This document shows positions 7,437-16,530 of a stretch of DNA of 64,000 bases, piece after piece. Source of the stretch: Chryseobacterium viscerum. Lineage in GTDB: Bacteria; Bacteroidota; Bacteroidia; Flavobacteriales; Weeksellaceae. A program made the translations under genes and the position numbers. Below the pieces are notes generated by a model. It had not been told where the DNA came from. It searched no databases and saw nothing but the letters and a program-made list of their open reading frames with translations. Each line of letters opens with the position of its first letter. Positions within the stretch are counted from its first letter, which is position 1. Where the stretch lies: the NCBI RefSeq assembly GCF_002899945.2, contig NZ_PPEG02000006.1, forward strand, positions 248,001 to 312,000. Reading direction: 5' to 3'.

Positions 7437-7517
7437 AAGTATTGAGTATTAACCTCAATACAATGCTTCTTTTAGATCTGGTTTATAGTTATTCATGGTT
7501 ATTAATTTTATTCTTTG

Positions 7518-7553
7518 CAAACTTATATGGCTACTGCGCATTCTTTTTACGCG
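7518..7553 (-). promoter_or_regulatory. Ro/Y-regulon promoter, copy 2
   Basis: The element at 7535-7553 (minus: CGCGTAAAAAGAATGCGCA) is followed 9 bp downstream by -7 box TAAGTTTG (7525-7518). It drives the 73-aa gene and the long and short Y RNAs behind it. Confidence 0.75.
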
Positions 7554-7560
7554 GTTTGTT

Positions 7561-8088
7561 TTATTTTAAAAATAATGACGAGATCAATTCAAACAGTTTA
7601 AAAATCCCTAAAACCGGAATTAAAATAATGAATCCGACTAATAAAAAAAATCCAATTTTGCTTATAATATTTGTGTCATTTTCTGAATAGTTTCCTTTTT
7701 CTCTTGTTTTAGCTTTAAAAACAGGAATATGTTTTGTGGTTTTGAGACTATGCTGCTCAAGTTCACTGATTACTTTAATGGCGTACTCGCTAAGCAAGCC
7801 TTTATCTCCTCTGAAAATAATATCTTTTAAAATTGCATTTCCCGAATTGCTTAAAGACTTTCTGTAAATCTCCACAGCATTTTCCATTTCATTATTTTCT
7901 GGTGTGGATAGAATCCAGAATTTACCTGCTTCATCAAGGAATCCTGCGTCAAAATAAATTTGTCCTAACTTTTTTCTTAGAGAAATATCATTGGGAAACT
8001 GATTGATCATGTTTCTTAACCTGTCGCATGCTTTTTTCTTTCTTCCTTCTTTAATATCTTCTTCAATTCTGTACAATAAATCTCCCAT
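7561..8088 (-). CDS. DUF6584-like TPR protein with C-terminal membrane anchor
   Basis: The 175-aa protein starts MGDLLYRIEEDIKEGRKKKA. Residues 1-100 are helical with a TPR-like pattern (LGQIYFDAGFLDEAGKFW), and the last 30 residues form one membrane helix (IGFFLLVGFIILIPVLGIF). I recall the N-terminal pattern as DUF6584; no biochemical role is known to me. It lies inside the Ro/Y region behind a Ro/Y promoter (8249-8284) and a decayed Y RNA. A 33-codon fragment of a paralog lies at 9165-9266. Confidence 0.7.
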   Translation of the reverse strand: MGDLLYRIEEDIKEGRKKKACDRLRNMINQFPNDISLRKKLGQIYFDAGFLDEAGKFWILSTPENNEMENAVEIYRKSLSNSGNAILKDIIFRGDKGLLSEYAIKVISELEQHSLKTTKHIPVFKAKTREKGNYSENDTNIISKIGFFLLVGFIILIPVLGIFKLFELISSLFLK

Positions 8089-8160
8089 CTTTTTATTTCT
8101 ATTTTAAAAACCAAGTAACAATGTATAAGAGTTTTTGATTCTGGTCAAATTAAAAGTTTG

Positions 8161-8240
8161 ATGATGGAACTCTTATGTAACGAGATTGGTTTGTTCATTT
8201 TGGAATCGAAGAACCCCTTTCTTATGGCACTGATTTTTAT
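8161..8240 (-). ncRNA. Decayed Y-RNA-like sequence
   Basis: The 5' box CAGUGCCAUAAGAAAGGGGU followed by UCUUCG matches the start of the short Y RNAs and lies just downstream of a Ro/Y promoter. The 3' strand needed for the closing stem is not found and the T-arm is lost. It is most likely a degenerate copy left by the duplication that also copied 6634-6897. Confidence 0.35.
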
Positions 8241-8248
8241 TTACAGTG

Positions 8249-8284
8249 CAAAACTACATTGTATGTACGCAATCTTTTTACGTA
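8249..8284 (-). promoter_or_regulatory. Ro/Y-regulon promoter, copy 3
   Basis: The element at 8266-8284 (minus: TACGTAAAAAGATTGCGTA) is followed 9 bp downstream by TAGTTTTG (8256-8249). It lies upstream of the decayed Y RNA and the DUF6584-like gene. Confidence 0.7.
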
Positions 8285-8305
8285 GATTATTTTTATTTAA
8301 ATTTT

Positions 8306-8508
8306 GTTCGTTTTGCCTTGAAGCAAAAGAACCAAAAGTTCAAGACCTGGAAACTACGGCTAAAAATAACCTACCTCTCTAAAAATTCTAAAACTTGCGC
8401 GAATGTAATAGTACTTCTTCGTTACACTTTCTGTGTCGCGCTTCAAACAATAGAATTTTCTTAACGTTCGCATAGCTTATTTTCTTAACACCTCCATTTC
8501 CTAGGTCA
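8306..8508. repeat. ~205-bp direct repeat, copy 2
   Basis: Partner of 6692-6897, with the same orientation and the same position relative to a Ro/Y promoter. It fills the gap between the 218-aa gene and the promoter and holds no ORF of its own. Confidence 0.85.
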
Positions 8509-8511
8509 TTT

Positions 8512-9168
8512 TCAAATTCCGGCTAATTGCTGTGAAACCTTCTCCGGATATTTATAATTCATCATTTTTAAAATGGATAATATTCTGTTCTTAAAATTGA
8601 TTTGATGCCGGATTACTTTTTCCAACTCAGCTTTGAGTTCGGATTCATCTACTTTTGCAACAATTTCTATATTTTCAATATCTTCTATATTTGATTCTGT
8701 ATATTCTGAGAAACAGACTTTCCCATTTTCTGTTTTGTACAACACCCACGGATGTCCTATCCAGATATCCCTCCATTCTGAAGATGGATTTTTAAAAATA
8801 CTTTTCCAATCTTCAATATTACTTATATCACCACAACAATTAGGTTGTATCAATATTTCATTTTCCATTTTTAATACAATTCCACCGTCAAAAGGCATGA
8901 CGAAAACATCTTCTTCAGATTCCTCTGATTCCATGTCTTCAATTTTAGCTTCAACAATCATCTTCAGAGTTTCATCATCAATAGTTTCGATATCTACTAA
9001 ATAAGACTCTTTCTCAATAGTTTCAAAATTAAAATTCAGTCGAGAAACAACTTCTTTCCATTTTATAAACCATTCTTTATAATTGGGATAGTCATCAATT
9101 TCCGGTAATCCGACTTCTTCTTTGAAATGTCGTAACGGGTTCATTTCAATTGTATTAATCAGTTTCAT
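8512..9168 (-). CDS. Uncharacterised 218-aa acidic protein
   Basis: Starts MKLINTIEMNPLRHFKEEVG. It is acidic with a long glutamate-rich stretch (EAKIEDMESEESEEDVF), then PFDGGIVLKMENEILIQPNCCGDI and WRDIWIGHPWVLYKTENGKVCFSEY. The last part loosely resembles SMI1/KNR4-like proteins, but I cannot assign it. Its ATG overlaps the stop of the truncated DUF6584 fragment (ATGA), which suggests coupled translation. It is probably in the Ro transcription unit (Ro, 192-aa protein, this gene). Function unknown. Confidence 0.7.
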   Translation of the reverse strand: MKLINTIEMNPLRHFKEEVGLPEIDDYPNYKEWFIKWKEVVSRLNFNFETIEKESYLVDIETIDDETLKMIVEAKIEDMESEESEEDVFVMPFDGGIVLKMENEILIQPNCCGDISNIEDWKSIFKNPSSEWRDIWIGHPWVLYKTENGKVCFSEYTESNIEDIENIEIVAKVDESELKAELEKVIRHQINFKNRILSILKMMNYKYPEKVSQQLAGI

Positions 9169-9266
9169 AGTATATAGTTTAATTTACTAGCCCGATTGCA
9201 ACGGCATGCTTTTTTCGTTCTACCTTCTTTAATATCTTCTTCAATTCTGTACAATAAATCTCCCAT
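9165..9266 (-). pseudogene. Truncated DUF6584 paralog fragment (33 codons)
   Basis: The first 20 codons (MGDLLYRIEEDIKEGR...) repeat the start of the gene at 7561-8088, then the reading frame leaves the family and stops in a TGA that overlaps the next ATG. The matching DNA (9200-9266 versus about 8020-8093) shows a partial duplication. As a short ORF it may now serve only to pass ribosomes to the 218-aa gene. Confidence 0.7.
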
Positions 9267-9315
9267 ATCCAATTCTTTATTTCTCTTATTATTATCTTGA
9301 AATTTTATATTATCA

Positions 9316-9894
9316 TTAATCTATTTTAAATGTAGATTTCCAAACAAAAATATCATAAAAGCTGGAAGCATTGAGTTTGCTAATCTTGTCCAGAATTTCT
9401 TTCAATCTTTCTCGTTGCTTTGTTTTCAATTCAGTTTTGGATAAATTAACTTCACAATATTCCTGTACAAAGCTTCTAAAATCAGAAGCTGTTACAGAGC
9501 GAAACATTTTTTCCAAGACCTGCATTCTAACGGTTAACAATAATTCATCATCCCAATCCTTTTGCTCTTTTTGAATGTACTTTGTATCATAACTTTCGAA
9601 TTGAAGTGGAGAGAAACTTGTACACCAATCACCCCATTGGTCTTTATCAAAATTCCCTGTAAAGATCTCCATGGTATTTCCCTCAACTGTAATAACTGAA
9701 TTCATATTGATATGATCTGCTTTTATAGCATTTATCCATTCTTCAGCATTAAGTATCCTTACTCCATGAATATTTACTACGAAAAGATCTCCCGCATGAT
9801 CGAAACATGTTGAATTCTTAAACTTAAATTGGAAAGATTGAACCTCAGTTTGTATAACATCTGCAAACACAGGATATTTATTGATAATTTTCAT
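9316..9894 (-). CDS. Uncharacterised 192-aa protein downstream of Ro
   Basis: Starts MKIINKYPVFADVIQTEVQSF. The N-terminal half looks beta-rich (FDHAGDLFVVNIHGVRILNAEEW), and the C-terminal half is helical and charged (KTKQRERLKEILDKISKL). There is no signal peptide, membrane segment or motif that I know. It lies 30 bp after the Ro gene on the same strand with no terminator between, so it should be co-transcribed with Ro. Role unknown. Confidence 0.7.
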   Translation of the reverse strand: MKIINKYPVFADVIQTEVQSFQFKFKNSTCFDHAGDLFVVNIHGVRILNAEEWINAIKADHINMNSVITVEGNTMEIFTGNFDKDQWGDWCTSFSPLQFESYDTKYIQKEQKDWDDELLLTVRMQVLEKMFRSVTASDFRSFVQEYCEVNLSKTELKTKQRERLKEILDKISKLNASSFYDIFVWKSTFKID

Positions 9895-9924
9895 AGGTTT
9901 CTACTTATTTAAAAGCAGTGCCTT

Positions 9925-11442
9925 TTACAGCACTACTTTATGTATCATTTCTACAGCTGATTTTTTATCTTCCAATGCATTCAATACATTGAAAATTTTG
10001 TCTGACCAACCGGCAATAAGGTGTACATCATCTTTCCTAATATCAAGCGGCTGTGTACCATAACCCGCCAGGTCAAAAATATACAGTTTTGCATAAGGAG
10101 CGATAGCTTTGTATCTTTTCCATACGTCTTCAAAGGAGTTTCTGTTTCCTGTGCTATCCCACATCTGAGTATCGGTAAACAGCATTACTTTATCTACTTT
10201 TTCTCCTCTTTTGATCAGATCTTCGATGACCAGATAACCATTGGTAGAATATCCTACTTCACCTTCTCTTTTGTAGAATGCATCCACATTTCTAAGAATA
10301 CCATTTTTAGGCATTGGAACCCTTAGCCAGCGGTCACCGAAGATACCTGTCACCACGTTTTTACACTGTGACTGCAGGATCATCGACATCAGCAAACCGA
10401 TGTCATACAGCAATATTTTACTTTTGCTGGAAACCGCTTTCTGCATAGAACCTGACACGTCCGCGGCGATCACTACTGAAGTGTCAACACCAAAGCCTTT
10501 TATATTTTTGGCACTCACCACTACAGCATCTTCCAATGCTTCCAATACTGAGGACAAATAAGGAGAATCTATGGTTTTCAATTCTCTGTAAGCCGCCAGA
10601 AATCGGAATGGAAGTTGTTTTGAGCCGGATACCGCTCTTTCATCAGAAAGATATCGGCAAACTTTGTTTATTGCTTCAGATGATACTCCAGCTTCAAGAA
10701 TATTCCTTAAGTTTCTCATGGTTGCCATATAACCCAATTTGTTGCTGAAGATCAGTTCTTCCCATTTGTTTTTGAAGGCCAGTTTTCTTTCTGCATCATC
10801 TGCAAATTTCGTTTGACCTAGAACAGAAAGCTCAACTTCCCAGGTATAAGGCGTTTCCAGTGTATTGTTAGCAATTTTGTTGAAAACTGCCTGCTGGTTT
10901 TCGTCTTTAGCTTTTGGGTGAACCAGAAATAATACATCTTTTAAAGTTACATCTGCTTTCCTGTTGTATTTCGCAAACTGATATTCATCAAATTTGTTGA
11001 ATGATTTTACCAGACCTTTCTGAATCTGCTTTGACAACTTATTAAGCTTTTTAGTATCTGTTCTCTTATTGGCAAGCTGGTAATAGGCAAGCAATTCTGT
11101 GATTTCGTCTGCTCTTTGAACGATTCCATCTACTGTTTTGCTCACCAGATCTGTACCGGAAGCCTGTTTTGCCAATTCGGTTGTCAAAACCAATGGAATG
11201 GAACGCAAGTACATATCTTTCCTTGCATACACCGCCAGTTTTGCCACAAATTCAGGGTCATTTTTTTTAATCAGAGACTGAATTCTTTCCAACCTATCAT
11301 TTCCTTTTTCATAGTTGGCATCTGACAGTCCTGTTGTAACAACAGCACTATACAATTCTTCTGCAGGTGTCATCGCATATGCTTTTGCACCTTCGTAGTT
11401 CTGTACTACTTTATTTTCTTTTTTTAAAAAATTAAATTTCAT
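9925..11442 (-). CDS. rsr: Ro60/Rsr orthologue (TROVE + vWA domains)
   Basis: The 505-aa protein has an N-terminal TROVE region (about 15-310: HEAT-like repeats that form the RNA-binding ring, with FVAKLAVYARKDMYLRSIPL) and a C-terminal vWA domain (about 320-500). The MIDAS motif DVSGS is at 328-332, with T400 and D424 (LFTDTQMW) as further metal ligands. Ro60 binds misfolded RNA ends in its ring and Y RNAs on its outer surface; bacterial Rsr with Y RNA directs PNPase and helps cells survive stress. Six Y-RNA genes lie downstream on the same strand, and the same promoter element precedes Ro and the Y RNAs. Length and motifs fit an intact gene. Confidence 0.95.
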   Translation of the reverse strand: MKFNFLKKENKVVQNYEGAKAYAMTPAEELYSAVVTTGLSDANYEKGNDRLERIQSLIKKNDPEFVAKLAVYARKDMYLRSIPLVLTTELAKQASGTDLVSKTVDGIVQRADEITELLAYYQLANKRTDTKKLNKLSKQIQKGLVKSFNKFDEYQFAKYNRKADVTLKDVLFLVHPKAKDENQQAVFNKIANNTLETPYTWEVELSVLGQTKFADDAERKLAFKNKWEELIFSNKLGYMATMRNLRNILEAGVSSEAINKVCRYLSDERAVSGSKQLPFRFLAAYRELKTIDSPYLSSVLEALEDAVVVSAKNIKGFGVDTSVVIAADVSGSMQKAVSSKSKILLYDIGLLMSMILQSQCKNVVTGIFGDRWLRVPMPKNGILRNVDAFYKREGEVGYSTNGYLVIEDLIKRGEKVDKVMLFTDTQMWDSTGNRNSFEDVWKRYKAIAPYAKLYIFDLAGYGTQPLDIRKDDVHLIAGWSDKIFNVLNALEDKKSAVEMIHKVVL

Positions 11443-11503
11443 GGTTACTGTTTTTTTTGTTAAACATGGAGAAGGATTGATACTTCCTCTCTGATTTCTT
11501 ATG

Positions 11504-11539
11504 CAAAGTAAAAACAGTATTACGCAGTCTTTTTACGTA
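11504..11539 (-). promoter_or_regulatory. Ro/Y-regulon promoter, copy 4 (Ro gene)
   Basis: The element at 11521-11539 (minus: TACGTAAAAAGACTGCGTA) is followed 9 bp downstream by TTACTTTG (11511-11504), one base off TAnnTTTG. The Ro ATG is 62 bp further on. Confidence 0.75.
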
Positions 11540-11746
11540 GTGTTATTTTCTTTGATTTTTTTAAAATTTTTATTTTTGAAATATGATTAAAAGGATATTT
11601 ATATTGAATAACTCTCGCAGATTTTGCAGGATTACACAGATTGTAAGTTTTGGCTGAAGCCGGCGGAATAAAGTCATAATTTATTAGGCGGGCTAAAGCC
11701 CACCCCTATTGAATTAACATTGAAAACAATTATTGCTATTTAACAA

Positions 11747-11783
11747 CTATCTAATATCTAATATCTAATATCTAATATCTAAT
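11747..11783. repeat. Short tandem repeat, TAATATC x4
   Basis: A 7-bp unit TAATATC is repeated about four times in the non-coding gap between Ro and the VOC gene. Such repeats can slip in replication. Apart from it and the Ro promoter, 11443-11853 holds nothing I can name. Confidence 0.85.
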
Positions 11784-11880
11784 TATAAAATCCTTCTATC
11801 ATTCATTTTCATTAAAGGAATCGTCTCCAACAGATATTTCAGTAAAGGTTTTCTAGCTTTGTATCATTAAAATTAGAGCT

Positions 11881-12333
11881 ATGATTAAAGGATTATATGA
11901 AACTCATGTACAGGTAAGTGATTTGGAAAATGGAATTCAGTTTTATACGGAAGTATTAGGATTGAAACTGGCCCATAGAGATGAAACCAGACCTATTGCT
12001 TTTTTATGGGTTGGAGAGGGTAAAGAATTTATGCTGGGGTTATGGGAGCAGAAGGAGAATCTTCAGACCAGACATTTTGCCTTTTCAAGCAGTAAGGAAG
12101 ATATTTTGAATTACTCAGTAGAATATTTAGAAAATAAAGATTTAAAACCTTATAATTTCCTAAAAAACGGCAGTGTTGAGCCTATGGTATTTGCATGGAT
12201 GCCGGCATTGGCTATTTATTTTAATGATCCGGATGGAAACCAGCTTGAGTTTATTTCTATTCTGGAGGGTGAAAGTAAACCGGAATTGGGGGTTCTTAGT
12301 TATGAAGAATGGCTGAAGCAGACAAAAAATTAA
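11881..12333 (+). CDS. VOC (glyoxalase/dioxygenase fold) protein
   Basis: The 150-aa protein starts MIKGLYETHVQVSDLENGIQFYTEVLGL, the first beta-alpha-beta unit of the VOC fold with the metal-ligand His of THVQV. The C-terminal half ends in the DPDGNQLEFI signature with the acidic ligand. VOC enzymes include glyoxalases, ring-cleaving dioxygenases and thiol transferases; the substrate is not evident. A -7 box TAGCTTTG lies at 11854-11861. This is the only plus-strand gene between the HTH pair and deoD. Confidence 0.85.
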   Translation: MIKGLYETHVQVSDLENGIQFYTEVLGLKLAHRDETRPIAFLWVGEGKEFMLGLWEQKENLQTRHFAFSSSKEDILNYSVEYLENKDLKPYNFLKNGSVEPMVFAWMPALAIYFNDPDGNQLEFISILEGESKPELGVLSYEEWLKQTKN

Positions 12334-12480
12334 TAAACAAAAATTTATTAAATGTTATACAATGCAAAGGTGCAGGAAAATCAAAATTTTAAGGAGATTA
12401 AGGATGAGTTCTTCTTATAAAAACTAATTTTTGCACCTTCGCGATTGTTAACAAAATAATATAATAAGCATCAGCAGTTT

Positions 12481-13824
12481 TTAACTGTTTACCAGTTTTT
12501 TCACAGCCAGCACATGTTTACAAGGACCTCTTTCACCTTGATATTTACTAAACCATTCACAGGTACAACGTTCTTTTTCTTCTTCAATGATGACCGTATG
12601 ATGCACACCGGTTCCTTCTACTCTGGCTTCTGTTCTTTCCTTATTGTTGTTTAAAATTTCTAATTTTCCCGCTTCTATCAGCTTTTCAGCATTTTTTATA
12701 CGGGGATTTAATCCAATAATACGGTTTAATTTAAAAGGAAGTCTTCGGTAGAAAAATTCATTATCATCAAGGTCGTAACCTAATAATCCCATTGCGGCAA
12801 GTCTTCCTGTAATATTTTCAGCCTTATTGAAGCTGATATTCTCTTCCAGAGCAAGCATAGCCGGGTTAAAAGATTGGTTGGCATAGGCGTATTTGTCCAA
12901 AGCATCAATCCACTCATCTGAAACTTCAGAAACTAAACTGTCCAGTAGAGCGCCTTCTCCTGAGAAACCTCTCCAGCATTCTCTTGACAAAGAAAAGCTG
13001 AATCTGATATTCCCCATATAAAGCTGCCAGGTAGTAGACTGCATATTAGCATGTGGAAAAACCTGCATAGAATCAATATATGGAAGCAAAGGCTCCAACA
13101 GACGAAGCCTGTGAAGCCCTCCAATACAAACGGCATCAGCAGATGTTACCGGAGAAAAGATTGGCTTATTTCCTCTCACAATAAGGTAATAATCAGACTT
13201 TACTACTCCTTTCGGCATTCCACGAAATAGCTGTTGTGTCTGAATTCTGTTAAAAGTATGGCGTTTTTCGGATTCTGATAAATAAACCTGAACCGTTCCC
13301 AGACCTTTGATCCATTTTACAGGCAGAGGAACTTTTCTTTCTATTATTTTTTTTTCTTCCTGATAGAGCCCAACTTCTTTTTCACCTACGGAAAGCATAA
13401 TCTTTTCATTCGGTCGGATACTTCCCAATGCAGTTATCATCGGTTGGTTAAAATCCACATTCGTTGTTCCGTTTTCCAGGAATTCCCCATCAAGACCATC
13501 AGGCAGGACGTCCAGCCTTGCGTAAACTCCTGCGCAATGAGAAAAACCTTCAAAGCGCAACCTTCCATTTCCGGCAGTCACAATCGGATCTTTAAGAAGT
13601 GCCATCTGAAAAGGAGACAGGTTAAAGCTGGATTTCACAATATTGGAAAGCGTGATCAGACATCTCGCTAAAATAAAGGGCTGTCCTACATTTCCCCAAA
13701 AAAAGCACGAAACGCCAGTGTCTTTCTGTATCTCACTATATTTAGCGAGAAACAGTTCTTCCATGGCATCTCTCCTAGCCAGGGAGGATTTCCCTGAATA
13801 GTTATAAATAAGCGTATCTTCCAT
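12481..13824 (-). CDS. SWIM zinc-finger protein
   Basis: The 447-aa protein ends in a SWIM motif, CTCEWFSKYQGERGPCKH (CxCxnCxH), that binds zinc and usually nucleic acid or protein. The first 400 residues are a helical/beta region with no catalytic motif that I recognise. It lies 3 bp after the 898-aa DUF6493-type gene, so the two are co-transcribed and probably translationally coupled. Such SWIM/DUF6493-type pairs are, as I recall, found together in other bacteria. Exact role unknown; nucleic-acid binding is plausible. Confidence 0.85.
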   Translation of the reverse strand: MEDTLIYNYSGKSSLARRDAMEELFLAKYSEIQKDTGVSCFFWGNVGQPFILARCLITLSNIVKSSFNLSPFQMALLKDPIVTAGNGRLRFEGFSHCAGVYARLDVLPDGLDGEFLENGTTNVDFNQPMITALGSIRPNEKIMLSVGEKEVGLYQEEKKIIERKVPLPVKWIKGLGTVQVYLSESEKRHTFNRIQTQQLFRGMPKGVVKSDYYLIVRGNKPIFSPVTSADAVCIGGLHRLRLLEPLLPYIDSMQVFPHANMQSTTWQLYMGNIRFSFSLSRECWRGFSGEGALLDSLVSEVSDEWIDALDKYAYANQSFNPAMLALEENISFNKAENITGRLAAMGLLGYDLDDNEFFYRRLPFKLNRIIGLNPRIKNAEKLIEAGKLEILNNNKERTEARVEGTGVHHTVIIEEEKERCTCEWFSKYQGERGPCKHVLAVKKLVNS

Positions 13825-13827
13825 AAT

Positions 13828-16524
13828 TTATTTCTTGAGAAGAAGATTGCAGATTTTTTTCAGACTCGAGTTTTCTTTCCAGATGTCTAATTTTTCTTTG
13901 ACCTCTTTATGGGCTTCTGACTGGTTCAAAGCCAATACTTCATGATAAATTTCCAGAATTTTCTTCAGATTGGTAACGGGGGTATCCATTTGAAGCAATA
14001 TATTGAAAATCAATTCCTCGAGGGCAATATTATGATTTTTGCTGACATTCAGCATATGATGTTGTATAAGGTCTGTAAATCTTTTTACCGGTGCCCATTC
14101 TAACTTTTCGTGCAAGCCGATTACTCTTCCTAACCACGCATTGTCCATCATATGATAAGAAACATGTTCCAGCCACATTTCTGCAGCTGTCCCACGGATG
14201 GTCTTATCACTGTCCAGGAAAATAGTTCCTAAGAAGAGATATCCTATTTCATCCAATGGCTTTTTGATCTTATAAAGTGCATTCGCGGTATTCAAAACCA
14301 GACTTCTTTCATAGACCTCCGCAATTCCGGAATAGAAAAGGCAGTATTTAATGACTTTTGCCAAGGCATTTGCAGGCGTATTTGGAAAACAAAGCATCAG
14401 TGCGGGAATTTCTGAAAGCTCTTTCTGCTCCGCAACAAAATACTCCATGAACAGAGGTTCTTTTCTTTTTTCAAGATGATATTTTGGAATAGTAATATTC
14501 AGTTCTACAGGGTAGTATGAGTTTTTCTTACTATCAATAGTCTTCCACTTGTAAGCACCTGAAAAGAATTCCACAGGAATATCATCATATCCAAAACCTC
14601 TGAATTCTTCAAAAACAGTTTCCGGAGAACGGGTAATTCCAGCGGTCATCCACCATGAAGGGTGTTCAAATTTCCCTTCCGGTTTAGCATTTTTGCCAAA
14701 GAAGAAAAGTAATAATTCCCTGTATTCACCTTTTAATCTTTTTTCAACTTCCACTATAGCTTTTGAGGTGTCGTCTAAAGCACAACGCTGCAGTGCCAGC
14801 TGAATATCCAGGTGATGGGGTTCAGTATTATTATTCTGATAATTTTCCAATCTTTCTACCAAAGTGACAGGGGAGACCCAGCACGGAGCATGGGTGATTG
14901 GAAACAACAAAGGAGTCTTATCTCCCGATGCTATTTTTTGGAAGGCATAGGCAGCAAGCTCTTTAAACGCCTGTCTGGCAGGGCAATCTGCTCCGATATT
15001 CTCTATCGGACCCAATTTTTTCTGATAATTTGAATAGGATTCTCTTCCTGCTTCCTCTTCTTCTGTTTTCTGATATATTTTTTCCAGGTTCTTAAGCTGA
15101 ATCGGATATTTTTCCAGCAAGCTCAAGCCATAATTGATAATAGCGTTGCATAATAAAACATTCAGATAGGGAACTTCCCATTTCGCAATCGTTTTACAGG
15201 CTTTTAAAAATACAGGTTCTATCAATTTCACAGATTCGGCATCTACATCACCGGCAAATTGGATAAATCCTGTCAAAGCAATATCACAATGATAGCTATA
15301 GGGATCATCCATTGCCAAAGGAAGATAAAACATCAGGTCTTCAAAGTTTTGAAGGATCTTTACGGCATTTTCGTCTGCTGTAAGAGACAATTTCTCTGAG
15401 TCTATTGCTTCCAGCTCTTGCTGTCTCTCTTCTATATATTTTGCCAAAAGAGGACGTACATTAGTCAGTATATTATCTGAATAATGAGAAAGCGCCTCCA
15501 TCATATTTTCAGAAGCCGGAATATATTTCAGGATAATCTTTGCTGTTTTCGATTGTATACCGTCATCTTTACTTACAAATGCTGTACTTAAAGCCATTCC
15601 CAACATTTCAGGATCCATTTTCTTTCGCTGAAATATTCTTTCTGTAAGAACCAAACTGGAAACGACCACCGTTTTCACTTCTGAACTCAGCAGATTCGGA
15701 AGATAATGTGAAAATTCATCATTCTTAAAATCAGGACTGCCCACTATTTTCTTCAAATGTGACAATATGGTATTCACCGCTTTTGACTGCGAGGAAGATA
15801 GTCCTGCAAGCAATTCATCCTGTAATTCAGAAAGCTCTTCGTCACTTGGTTTTAATGCTGTAAATGCATCCATAAACCATCCCGTAACATTTTTATTAAA
15901 GTTTCTATTGGAAGCCAGAAGGCATTCTCTTAAAAATCTTTTTCTTTCAATTTTTTTATCTGCAATCAGCCTTTGAACGATAGGAAACCATTCTTTACGG
16001 AAGGGTAAAGATTTGGAAGGGTATTCACATAGATACCAAAAGTGGGTATTAAGTGTTTCAGGATGATCGTCAAGGTCAGACGGATAGTTACTTAGGTGAT
16101 GTCCCAGCAATTCCGGTTTAGGTTCTACATATCCTTTTTCCGTCCATCCCAGAATATCCTTATAATTGAAGGCTGTAAATTCTGCTTCTACAGATTCATT
16201 GATAAATTCTGAAAACCATTCCGGGCATCCCCACTCCAGTATCTGTTCGGTTTGTTCTGCATTACGGAAAAGACTCCAGTAGTTTTTACCGAAATTCTTT
16301 TTATCCATACAGACAAATGAAGCGATATCTATAATCGAATGCTGATTCACAGATCCTGCCGTATGGTAGGAATTTTTAGTCATTACAATCTTACTGATCT
16401 CACGGTCCATTTTCTTTATAGACGGTACCAGTATTTTCCTTTCTTCAGTACTAAGCTCTTTTAGGAAGGGGATGATCTCATGTATTTTTTCCTCATTAAG
16501 GATCTCATAAAGTCTTTCTTTCAT
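13828..16524 (-). CDS. Large DUF6493-type helical-repeat protein
   Basis: The 898-aa protein starts MKERLYEILNEEKIHEIIPFL. It appears almost wholly alpha-helical, with HEAT-like repeats through the middle (LLAGLSSSQSKAVNTILSHLKKI and similar). There is no membrane segment or catalytic motif. I recall the N-terminal and C-terminal patterns as DUF6493. It sits in an operon between a short paralog (6 bp upstream) and the SWIM gene (3 bp downstream). A scaffold role for the SWIM partner is an inference from shape and linkage. Confidence 0.75.
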   Translation of the reverse strand: MKERLYEILNEEKIHEIIPFLKELSTEERKILVPSIKKMDREISKIVMTKNSYHTAGSVNQHSIIDIASFVCMDKKNFGKNYWSLFRNAEQTEQILEWGCPEWFSEFINESVEAEFTAFNYKDILGWTEKGYVEPKPELLGHHLSNYPSDLDDHPETLNTHFWYLCEYPSKSLPFRKEWFPIVQRLIADKKIERKRFLRECLLASNRNFNKNVTGWFMDAFTALKPSDEELSELQDELLAGLSSSQSKAVNTILSHLKKIVGSPDFKNDEFSHYLPNLLSSEVKTVVVSSLVLTERIFQRKKMDPEMLGMALSTAFVSKDDGIQSKTAKIILKYIPASENMMEALSHYSDNILTNVRPLLAKYIEERQQELEAIDSEKLSLTADENAVKILQNFEDLMFYLPLAMDDPYSYHCDIALTGFIQFAGDVDAESVKLIEPVFLKACKTIAKWEVPYLNVLLCNAIINYGLSLLEKYPIQLKNLEKIYQKTEEEEAGRESYSNYQKKLGPIENIGADCPARQAFKELAAYAFQKIASGDKTPLLFPITHAPCWVSPVTLVERLENYQNNNTEPHHLDIQLALQRCALDDTSKAIVEVEKRLKGEYRELLLFFFGKNAKPEGKFEHPSWWMTAGITRSPETVFEEFRGFGYDDIPVEFFSGAYKWKTIDSKKNSYYPVELNITIPKYHLEKRKEPLFMEYFVAEQKELSEIPALMLCFPNTPANALAKVIKYCLFYSGIAEVYERSLVLNTANALYKIKKPLDEIGYLFLGTIFLDSDKTIRGTAAEMWLEHVSYHMMDNAWLGRVIGLHEKLEWAPVKRFTDLIQHHMLNVSKNHNIALEELIFNILLQMDTPVTNLKKILEIYHEVLALNQSEAHKEVKEKLDIWKENSSLKKICNLLLKK

Positions 16525-16530
16525 GTGCTT

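Noticed and set aside
11747..11783. CRISPR-like array
   Set aside because: The TAATATC units are only 7 bp and have no spacers; it is a simple tandem repeat. No CRISPR array was found elsewhere in the window.
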